Notes under the pieces: model-generated
What the model was told of the DNA's origin: nothing
Databases searched by the model: none
What the model saw: only the letters and a program-made list of their open reading frames with translations
Position numbers and translations under genes: made by a program
Part shown: positions 46,254 to 56,824 of the stretch, piece by piece
Position numbering within the stretch: the first letter of the stretch is position 1
Layout of the letters: the number at the start of each line of letters is the position of its first letter
Source of the DNA: Paraburkholderia rhynchosiae
GTDB taxonomy: Bacteria > Pseudomonadota > Gammaproteobacteria > Burkholderiales > Burkholderiaceae
DNA: 64,000 bases
Reading direction: 5' to 3'
Assembly (NCBI RefSeq): GCF_002879865.1
Contig: NZ_PNXY01000005.1
Span: forward strand, 62,001-126,000

Positions 46254-47078
46254 ATGCGGGGTACCTTGATCGCTGTTGCGGCTGTCGCGATTCTTGCAGG
46301 ATGTTCCACGTACGACAGCCTTACGCAGCGGATTGCTCAAAGCATCACGCCATATCGGATTACCGTTGTGCAAGGCAATTTCGTCTCGAAAGAAGCTGCC
46401 TCGCAAATGCAGGCGGGTATGTCGCGCGCGCAGGTGCGTCAGTTGCTCGGCACGCCGCTACTCGCCGACATGTTCCACGCGGACCGTTGGGACTACGTGT
46501 TCTATTTCAAGCGCGGCTCGACCAACGTCGTGCAGCAGCGTGACTTCGTGGTGATGTTCGCGGGTGACCGCGTCGCCAGCTGGAGCGGCGGCGAAGATCT
46601 GCCGTCGAACCTCGAATTGCTGGCCGAGATCGACGGCGATAAACGCGGCAAGAAGGCCGCCGTGCCGAACGTGGCAAGCAGTGCGGCCGGCGCGAGCGCG
46701 CCGGTGGCCGCGGCGCCGGTTACAGTCGATACCACGCGCTCGCCGTCCGTGGAAGATGCCGCGGCAGCGGCTGCGCCGTCCACGGATGCAAACGCGGAAG
46801 CCGCGCAAGCCGCCAATCGTGCGACGAATGCGGTGCAAGCTCCTTCGCGCACGAGGCAATCGTCGGTGCGTTCCACGGCTCCGACAGCGAACGCTGGCGG
46901 TGTGCCGCCGCAGGGCCCGACGTCAGGTGGTCAGCCGCAGTTCCAGTTCCACCGTCCGCCGCCGCCGCAGTCGTCGTCGCAGGAAAATCCGGTCGGACCG
47001 ACGGGCTCGCAAAGCAGCAGCGGCCCGACGTACAACGCGCCGCTTACCGCGCCGTCCACTTCGGGAACGAGCGAGTAA
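46254..47078 (+). CDS. bamE: Outer-membrane assembly lipoprotein BamE with long C-terminal extension
   Basis: Accessory lipoprotein of the BAM complex, which folds outer-membrane proteins. ATG 46254 has GGGGGAG five bases upstream and gives a short signal peptide with lipobox LAGC. ATG 46215 would add 13 residues. The SmpA/OmlA/BamE domain covers about residues 20-120: VVQGNFVSKEAASQMQAGMS, LLGTPLLADMFHADRWDYVF, FVVMFAGDRV. Then about 150 residues of Ala/Ser/Pro/Gln low complexity follow. E. coli BamE is 113 residues, so the extension is unusual. dapB follows after 218 bases. Confidence 0.93.
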   Translation: MRGTLIAVAAVAILAGCSTYDSLTQRIAQSITPYRITVVQGNFVSKEAASQMQAGMSRAQVRQLLGTPLLADMFHADRWDYVFYFKRGSTNVVQQRDFVVMFAGDRVASWSGGEDLPSNLELLAEIDGDKRGKKAAVPNVASSAAGASAPVAAAPVTVDTTRSPSVEDAAAAAAPSTDANAEAAQAANRATNAVQAPSRTRQSSVRSTAPTANAGGVPPQGPTSGGQPQFQFHRPPPPQSSSQENPVGPTGSQSSSGPTYNAPLTAPSTSGTSE

Positions 47079-47296
47079 TCACGCTGTCCGTGTTTTAAGA
47101 CGGCCGCTGTGCAACAGCCCGCTGCGGACTGTTCGCTGTGAAGTGATCGCGGCGAAGCAACCGCGGTGAAGCAACTCCTGGCTTCGCACAGCGCCGTCCG
47201 GTTCTCTGTTTTCCAGTCATGTGCGGCGCCAGGGCGTGCTGCCCGCCCCGCTTTTGCCCGCTCTTGCCGGGCTGTGTCTCTCGAACCCTCGTAGCC

Positions 47297-48094
47297 ATGA
47301 AAATTGCGATTGCTGGCGCATCGGGCCGTATGGGCCGCATGCTCATTGAAACCGTTCTCAACGATTCCGACGCCACGCTGTCCGGCGCGCTCGACCGTGC
47401 CGGCTCGCCGCAACTCGGTCAGGACGCCGGTGCGTTTCTCGGCAAGCAGACGGGCGTGACGCTGACGGATGACATCGAACGTGTGTTCGCCGAATCCGAC
47501 TACCTGATCGACTTCACGCGCCCCGAAGGCACGTTGATGCACTTGGGAGCGGCGCAGCGTCACAATGTGAAAATGGTGATCGGCACGACCGGCTTCGATA
47601 ATACGCAGAAGGCGCAACTGCGCGCCGCGGCGGACAACATCGCCATCATGTTCGCGTCGAATATGAGCGTGGGCGTGAACGTTACGCTGAAGCTGCTCGA
47701 GTACGCCGCGAAGCATTTCGCGACCGGCTACGACATCGAGATCATCGAGGCGCATCATCGTCACAAGGTGGACGCGCCGTCGGGCACCGCGCTGACCATG
47801 GGCGAAGTGATCGCCAGCGCGCTTGGCCGCAATCTCGACGACTGCGCGGTCTATAGCCGCGAAGGCGTGACCGGCGAACGCGATCCGTCCACGATCGGCT
47901 TTTCGGCGATTCGCGGCGGCGATATCGTCGGCGACCATACGGTGCTGTTCGCGGGCATCGGCGAGCGCATCGAAATCACGCACAAATCGGCGAGCCGTCT
48001 GTCGTACGCACAGGGCGCGTTGCGTGCCGTGCGTTTCCTCGAAGGCCATCAGACCGGCTTCTTCGACATGCAGGACGTGCTCGGCCTGCGCTAA
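47297..48094 (+). CDS. dapB: 4-hydroxy-tetrahydrodipicolinate reductase
   Basis: NAD(P)H-dependent step of the lysine/diaminopimelate pathway, making tetrahydrodipicolinate. 265 residues from ATG 47297 ([16 protein letters not shown]). The catalytic loop is [15 protein letters not shown], with Lys in [19 protein letters not shown] and [12 protein letters not shown] are family segments. It precedes exbB after 64 bases. Confidence 0.97.
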   Translation: MKIAIAGASGRMGRMLIETVLNDSDATLSGALDRAGSPQLGQDAGAFLGKQTGVTLTDDIERVFAESDYLIDFTRPEGTLMHLGAAQRHNVKMVIGTTGFDNTQKAQLRAAADNIAIMFASNMSVGVNVTLKLLEYAAKHFATGYDIEIIEAHHRHKVDAPSGTALTMGEVIASALGRNLDDCAVYSREGVTGERDPSTIGFSAIRGGDIVGDHTVLFAGIGERIEITHKSASRLSYAQGALRAVRFLEGHQTGFFDMQDVLGLR

Positions 48095-48158
48095 GCGCGC
48101 CGCGTCAGGTGTAGGGCTACTTACGGCGCGCGAAAATCACTTTCCACGGCGAGATCAG

Positions 48159-48878
48159 ATGGCGGGCGGCAGCGGCATCATCCATTACCTGCAAACGAGC
48201 GACGCCATCACGCATGGCGTCGCCTATATGCTGCTGGCGATGTCGATTGCGAGCTGGTGTTTTCTGATCGTCAAGGCCTGGGTGCTGGTGCGGGCCAAAC
48301 GTCAGGCGACGCGCGCGGTCGCGCGTTTCTGGCAGGCGCCCACGCTGGCCGAAGGCGTCGCGGCACTGAAGCGCGCCGACCGCGAGCGCGTTTTCGCGCC
48401 GCTTGCCGATGCGGCGCTCCATGCGGCCGAAGTCGATATTCCCGGCGCGCTGCTTGCGCGCGTGGAGCGCAACGAGCGTGTGCTGAGAGCGCTGCGCCAG
48501 GCGCTCAATGCGTCGCAGCGCCGGCTTGAATTCGGCCAGGTGCTGCTGGCTTCGGTAGGCAGCACGGCGCCTTTCGTCGGCTTGCTCGGCACCGTGTGGG
48601 GCATTTATCACGCGCTCGGCAGCATTGCCGCGAGCGGTCAGGCGCAGATCGAGAACGTTGCCGGCCCGGTCGGCGAGGCGCTCATCATGACGGCCTTTGG
48701 GCTCGTGGTCGCGATTCCGGCGGTGCTCGCCTACAACGTACTAGGGCGCCTCGTGCGGCAGTTGTCGGAGGAACTCGACGGTTTCGCGCACGACTTGCAC
48801 GTGTACGTGTGCGCAAGCGTCGGCCAGCCGCAAGCGTCGGTGCGCGGCCAACAGGCCACGACTCACCAGGCTCACTGA
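48159..48878 (+). CDS. exbB: MotA/TolQ/ExbB proton-channel family protein
   Basis: 239-residue inner-membrane protein that forms a proton channel with ExbD and energises TonB-type transport. Three hydrophobic helices are seen: near residues 15-40, and the pair with STAPFVGLLGTVWGIYHAL and EALIMTAFGLVVAIPAVLAYN, which is the family signature. The start ATG 48159 follows a weak ribosome-binding site. exbD follows after 36 bases, but no tonB or receptor gene is in the window. Confidence 0.9.
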   Translation: MAGGSGIIHYLQTSDAITHGVAYMLLAMSIASWCFLIVKAWVLVRAKRQATRAVARFWQAPTLAEGVAALKRADRERVFAPLADAALHAAEVDIPGALLARVERNERVLRALRQALNASQRRLEFGQVLLASVGSTAPFVGLLGTVWGIYHALGSIAASGQAQIENVAGPVGEALIMTAFGLVVAIPAVLAYNVLGRLVRQLSEELDGFAHDLHVYVCASVGQPQASVRGQQATTHQAH

Positions 48879-48914
48879 GTTCACTTAGCGCGCGTCACGG
48901 GGCAAGGAGGCGAC

Positions 48915-52086
<3,172 letters not shown>

Positions 52087-52178
52087 CGGGCCGCCAACAC
52101 ATGTCAGCAGGCAGGACGCCGTCGCGCGTGGCGGTGTTTTGCCTTCCGCTGGGAATCTACTGCGAACCAGGAGCCAAT

Positions 52179-52730
52179 GTGACTCGCAGATCGTTTTTGA
52201 CGCTGGCTTGCAGCGTACTCATGTTGTCGGCTTGCGGCTTTCAGTTGCGCGGTCAGCAGGACTACGCATTCAAGCGCCTCTTTATTTCCGGTGGCTCCCA
52301 AGCGGCGGGCGCGCGGCTGACACGCATGGTGCAAGGCGGCAGCGACACCGTGGTGGTCAAGTCGGTGGCCAACGCAGACGCGACGTTGCAGATTTCCGAA
52401 AGCCGCAACGTGAGCACGCTGACGCTGAACTCGCTTGGTGTCGTCGAGGAATATCAACTGAATCTCTATATGAACTACACGCTGGTCGGCAAGGACGGCA
52501 CGGCACTGATTCCGCCGAGCGTGATCGCGCTGAACCGCGCAATGACATATAGCGACAAGTATTCGCAAGCGAAGACCGCCGAGTCGGACATTCTGTTCGC
52601 CGACATGGAAAACGACGCAATCGATCAGCTCACGCGGCGTCTCGCCAGCGTGCGTTCGCTGCATCCGGCGCCGGGTGAACAAGTGCCGGGCGTCGCGCCG
52701 CGCGCACCTTTGCCGCCGCCGCCGCTGTGA
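52179..52730 (+). CDS. lptE: LPS-assembly lipoprotein LptE
   Basis: Outer-membrane lipoprotein that plugs the LptD barrel and helps deliver LPS to the surface. 183 residues from GTG 52179, which has AGGAG five bases upstream and gives a signal peptide with lipobox LSAC. CGFQLRGQQDYAFKRLFI is the LptE N-terminus after the lipidated Cys. A longer frame from 52083 would place 32 non-signal residues in front. It stands between leuS and holA, its usual place. Confidence 0.94.
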   Translation: MTRRSFLTLACSVLMLSACGFQLRGQQDYAFKRLFISGGSQAAGARLTRMVQGGSDTVVVKSVANADATLQISESRNVSTLTLNSLGVVEEYQLNLYMNYTLVGKDGTALIPPSVIALNRAMTYSDKYSQAKTAESDILFADMENDAIDQLTRRLASVRSLHPAPGEQVPGVAPRAPLPPPPL

Positions 52731-52763
52731 GCATCGCGTCCATTCGACCTGAGCTACTTTGCC

Positions 52764-53882
52764 ATGCAACTGCGACTTGACGGGCTTGAAGCGCATCTCG
52801 CCAGGGGACTCGCCGGACTGTACGTCGTGTACGGCGACGAGCATCTGCTCGCGCAGGAAGCGTGCGACCGGATTCGCGCGGCGGCTCGCGCGGCCGGCTT
52901 CACGGATCGCTCGGTGTTCACCGTCGAGCGCGGTTTCGACTGGAGTTCGCTATTGGGCGCGAGTCAGTCGATGTCGCTGTTCGGCGACCGTCAACTGGTC
53001 GAATTGCGCATTCCGTCGGGCAAGCCCGGCAAGGAAGGCGCGGATGCGCTCAAGGCGCTCGCGGCTGCTGTCAACGAGGACGTGTTGACCCTGGTCACGC
53101 TGCCGCGGCTCGACGCGGCCACGCAAAAATCCGCGTGGTTCACGGCGCTCGCCGACGCGGGCGTCGCGTTGAAAATCGATCCGGTCGAGCGCGCGCAGTT
53201 GCCGAACTGGGTAGGCCAGCGGCTCGCGGCTCAGGGCCAGCGGGTTGCCGCTGGCGAGGACGGCCGGCGCGCGTTGGCATTTATCGCCGAGCGGGTCGAG
53301 GGCAATCTGCTCGCTGCGCATCAGGAAATTCAGAAGCTCGGGCTGCTGTATCCGGCCGGTTCATTGAGCTTCGAACAGATTCACGACGCCGTGCTCAACG
53401 TCGCACGTTACGACGTATTCAAGCTGAACGAGGCGATGCTTGCCGGCGACGTTGGCCGCCTGGCGCGCATGCTCGACGGCTTGCGCGGCGAAGGCGAGGC
53501 GGCAGTGCTGGTGCTGTGGGCGGTCGTCGAAGAATTGCGCACGCTGCTGCGGATCAAGCGCGGCGTCGCGGCCGGCAAGCCGCTCGCGATGCTGGTGCGC
53601 GAAAACCGCGTGTGGGGTCCGCGTGAGCGGCTGATCGGGCCCGCACTGTCGCGTGTCACGGAAGCGGCGCTCGAAAAAGCGCTGACGCTGGCGGCGCGGT
53701 TAGATCGCCAGGTCAAGGGCTTGTCGGGCGGCACGCCTGGCAATCATCGCAATGACCCGCCGCCCGATCCGTGGGACGGTCTGTTCGAACTCGCGATGAC
53801 GGTCGCGTCGCCCAAAGCGGCGCCGGTGCCGCCGCCGCGACCTCGGGCCGAGGCCGCTGGTGGAGCGCGAAGGCCGGCGTGA
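52764..53882 (+). CDS. holA: DNA polymerase III delta subunit
   Basis: Clamp-loader subunit that opens the beta clamp. 372 residues, typical of the betaproteobacterial HolA. LYVVYGDEHLLAQEACDRIR contains the AAA+-like region; the P-loop is degenerate as is normal for delta. NLLAAHQEIQKLGLLYP and DVFKLNEAMLAGD follow. The last 40 residues are Pro/Ala-rich. The start ATG 52764 follows lptE by 33 bases. Confidence 0.95.
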   Translation: MQLRLDGLEAHLARGLAGLYVVYGDEHLLAQEACDRIRAAARAAGFTDRSVFTVERGFDWSSLLGASQSMSLFGDRQLVELRIPSGKPGKEGADALKALAAAVNEDVLTLVTLPRLDAATQKSAWFTALADAGVALKIDPVERAQLPNWVGQRLAAQGQRVAAGEDGRRALAFIAERVEGNLLAAHQEIQKLGLLYPAGSLSFEQIHDAVLNVARYDVFKLNEAMLAGDVGRLARMLDGLRGEGEAAVLVLWAVVEELRTLLRIKRGVAAGKPLAMLVRENRVWGPRERLIGPALSRVTEAALEKALTLAARLDRQVKGLSGGTPGNHRNDPPPDPWDGLFELAMTVASPKAAPVPPPRPRAEAAGGARRPA

Positions 53883-54162
53883 ATTTCGCTGCTGCCACCG
53901 ATCGGCGCGGAGCGCAGATCGAGCGCTGCATATGCGGCTGAAGTGCTCCGGACCAGTGTGCATGCGGACCTGATGACGAGTCCGCCCGCAAACAGATAAG
54001 GCTTAAGCGTGGGCAGGCATCGGCCGCATCGGCGCAAAGGGTAGCGCCGGCCGCCGCGGCAAGCAAAACGCCCTGGGCCGACTTACAATCGTTGAATCTT
54101 TCGCCAATCAGCTTGTCCGCCGCACATCGACGTCGACGTGCGCGGCATCACGAGAATCACCC
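53883..54162. other. 280-base intergenic region before proA
   Basis: No gene is recognised. Small minus-strand open frames here lack homologous features. I saw no strong terminator or operator. Confidence 0.4.
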
Positions 54163-55434
54163 ATGGATATCGACCAGTACATGACCGACCTCGGCCGCCG
54201 CGCCCGCCAGGCTTCGCGTGCGATGGCGCGGGCGTCGACGGCCGCGAAGAACGCCGCCCTCGCGGCGGTCGCACAGGGCATCGAGCGCGATGCCGCGTTG
54301 CTCAAGGAGGCCAACGCACGGGACGTGGCGCGGGCTCGCGAGAAGGGCAATGACGCGGCTTTTATCGACCGGCTGACGTTGTCGGACAAAGCGCTGAAGA
54401 CAATGGTCGAAGGTCTGCGCCAGGTCGCGGCGCTGGCCGATCCGATTGGCGAGATCAGCAATCTGAAGTATCGGCCGAGCGGCATTCAGGTCGGGCAGAT
54501 GCGCGTGCCGCTCGGCGTGATCGGCATCATCTACGAATCGCGTCCTAACGTGACGATCGACGCCGCCGCGTTGTGCCTCAAGTCAGGCAACGCGACGATT
54601 CTGCGTGGCGGTTCTGAAGCGCTCGAATGCAATACCGCTCTCGCGAAGCTGATCGACGAAGGACTGGAAGCCGCCGGTTTGCCGCCGGACGCGGTGCAGG
54701 TTGTCGCCACCTCGGATCGCGCGGCGGTCGGCAAGCTGATCACCATGACCGAGTACGTCGACGTGATCGTGCCGCGCGGCGGCAAGAGCCTGATCGAGCG
54801 GCTCATGAACGAAGCGCGCGTGCCGATGATCAAGCACCTGGACGGCATCTGCCACGTGTATGTCGACGACCGCGCTGATCTCGCGAAGGCGCTGACCGTT
54901 TGCGATAACGCCAAGACGCACCGCTACGGCACGTGCAACACGATGGAGACGCTGCTGGTCGCGCGCGGCATTGCGTCGGCAGTGCTGCCGCCGCTCGGCA
55001 AGCTGTATCGCGAGAAGGGCGTCGAGCTGCGGGTGGATGCGGCGGCGCGCGCGGTGCTGGCGGACGCTGGCGTGGGCCCGCTTGTCGATGCAACCGAGGA
55101 AGACTGGCGCACCGAATATCTCGCGCCGGTGCTCGCCATCAAAGTGGTCGACGATCTGGATGCGGCTATCGATCACATCAACACATACAGCTCGCAACAT
55201 ACCGACGCGGTCGTCACGGAAGATCACGATCGCGCGATGCGTTTTCTGCGCGAAGTGGATTCGGCAAGCGTGATGGTGAATGCATCGACGCGTTTCGCGG
55301 ACGGCTTCGAGTTTGGTCTCGGCGCGGAGATCGGCATCTCCAACGACAAGCTTCATGCGCGTGGCCCGGTGGGACTGGAAGGGCTGACGTCGCTGAAGTA
55401 TGTCGTGCTCGGGCATGGCGAAGGGCGCCAATAA
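54163..55434 (+). CDS. proA: Gamma-glutamyl phosphate reductase
   Basis: Reduces gamma-glutamyl phosphate to glutamate semialdehyde in proline synthesis. 423 residues. The catalytic Cys is in [15 protein letters not shown], and the nucleotide site includes [33 protein letters not shown] and [19 protein letters not shown] are family segments. It ends the dapB-to-proA series on the plus strand. A G+C-rich hairpin (GCGTGGCCG/CGGCCACGC, 55453-55477) follows, with no clear T-run. Confidence 0.97.
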   Translation: MDIDQYMTDLGRRARQASRAMARASTAAKNAALAAVAQGIERDAALLKEANARDVARAREKGNDAAFIDRLTLSDKALKTMVEGLRQVAALADPIGEISNLKYRPSGIQVGQMRVPLGVIGIIYESRPNVTIDAAALCLKSGNATILRGGSEALECNTALAKLIDEGLEAAGLPPDAVQVVATSDRAAVGKLITMTEYVDVIVPRGGKSLIERLMNEARVPMIKHLDGICHVYVDDRADLAKALTVCDNAKTHRYGTCNTMETLLVARGIASAVLPPLGKLYREKGVELRVDAAARAVLADAGVGPLVDATEEDWRTEYLAPVLAIKVVDDLDAAIDHINTYSSQHTDAVVTEDHDRAMRFLREVDSASVMVNASTRFADGFEFGLGAEIGISNDKLHARGPVGLEGLTSLKYVVLGHGEGRQ

Positions 55435-55626
55435 GCGCGATCGCGATGGAACGCGTGGCCGTGCAACGCGGCCACGCATGACTGCCTTTTCACCGCCTCT
55501 TGTCACTGTCTCTTGTCACCGCCTCTTTCAATTGCCGCGACCCTCGGTCACTTTGCGTGGCGATGCATGACCGGCATCATCCCCAGCGCTCGTCGTAACA
55601 ACTAACTCACAACTGAAGGACATCCG

Positions 55627-56043
55627 ATGCTCTGGATCAAGACGCTTCATATCGTTCTGGTCGCTTCGTGGTTTGCCGGCCTGTTCTATTTGCCGCGCAT
55701 CTTCGTCAATCTGGCGATGGAAACCGAGCCGGCCGCGGTGAAGCGTCTGCTGATCATGGCGCGCAAGCTGTTTCGTTTCATGTCGTTTATCGCGGTGCCG
55801 GCGCTTGCTTGCGGCTTGTGGCTTTGGCTTGCCGTGGGAATCGGACAAGGGCAGGGATGGATTCACGCGAAAGTCGGCGTGGTTGTGCTGCTGGTGATTT
55901 ATAACGGCTACTGTGGCGTGCTGCTGCGGACTTTCGAGCGTGGGGAAAACCGTCGCTCGGATAAGTGGTATCGGATGTTCAATGAACTGCCGGTGCTGGG
56001 CATGCTGGCTGCGGTGGCGTTGGTGGTGATCAAACCGTTCTGA
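55627..56043 (+). CDS. HemJ/CopD-family integral membrane protein (UPF0093)
   Basis: 138-residue inner-membrane protein with four hydrophobic helices. The first, KTLHIVLVASWFAGLFYLPR, carries the conserved His (His8). A lysine in GWIHAKVGVVVLLVIYNG is the second family hallmark. HemJ proteins oxidise protoporphyrinogen IX in heme synthesis, replacing HemG or HemY, but Burkholderiales may have HemY-like enzymes too, so the activity is not certain. AAGGA lies shortly before ATG 55627. Confidence 0.85.
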   Translation: MLWIKTLHIVLVASWFAGLFYLPRIFVNLAMETEPAAVKRLLIMARKLFRFMSFIAVPALACGLWLWLAVGIGQGQGWIHAKVGVVVLLVIYNGYCGVLLRTFERGENRRSDKWYRMFNELPVLGMLAAVALVVIKPF

Positions 56044-56824
56044 CGTGTATGACGTAGTAGATGACCTGCATCCCTGATCGTTGCCTGCTTCAACGTGGGC
56101 AGCAAGGGCTGCATTCCTCAATGCGTAGCTGTTTGACCTGCGCGGCGTTTGCCTCCGCCCGCTGATGGGTCCTGTTCTCTTTCTGCCCGCGATTGCTTTT
56201 GCCCCGCGCCGGGCAGCCATCCCCTTCGAACTCGCTCGACACTTCTCATGACGCGGGTTCGCATCGATTGTCTCGATCGAAAGCGGCTTATCTGAAAATG
56301 CCCGCCGGCGTGCGCGAATGTGTGGCCGCCAATTGGCGTCTCTGACGTCGCGCGCTCTTCGCGAACTCGTGCGTTGCTAATCCCAGCGCAGTGGCTGGCA
56401 TTCGAGCCGCGATTTGGCGCGGCTCGGAATAAGACTGTTCCGAAAAAGTCGCAGCAAATCTGCGCCACGCTCGTGCGTTGTGCGATAGCTCTCGCGCTCA
56501 TATATCGCGGACTCAGTTCGCCACTTCTCCTTCGTTTGCGCGGCTCGCGTAAGTGCCGCACGGCATGTCCGTTCTTTCGCCAGCCAGCAACGCTGTCGCA
56601 GCCGGGTTGCGCAAACCCTCAATCCGCAGCATCGCCTGCACTTTATCTGCAAAAGCGCCGTGTCGCTAAGGCCTTTTTAGTCCTTGTCTGATTCTGTCTG
56701 TTGGACGCGTCTCATATTCTTGACTCCGAACATTAGCAAAGCACGATGGCCCCAAGCCACGCTTCGCTCGATGTCGAGCCGCCACGTGCGGTTGTCGCAT
56801 TTCCAAACATTATTGTGAGTCTTC
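56044..56824. other. 781-base region without a gene, upstream of the adhesin locus
   Basis: No convincing gene on either strand. Minus-strand open frames (56118-56561 and 56377-56652) have no domain or signal. Composition becomes less GC-rich towards the adhesin start, and the last 130 bases are the probable promoter region for the adhesin gene, although I cannot fix a clear -35/-10 pair. Confidence 0.5.

Noticed and set aside
56118-56561. 147-codon minus-strand open frame upstream of the adhesin gene
   Set aside because: Arg-rich, without domain, signal peptide or start signal.
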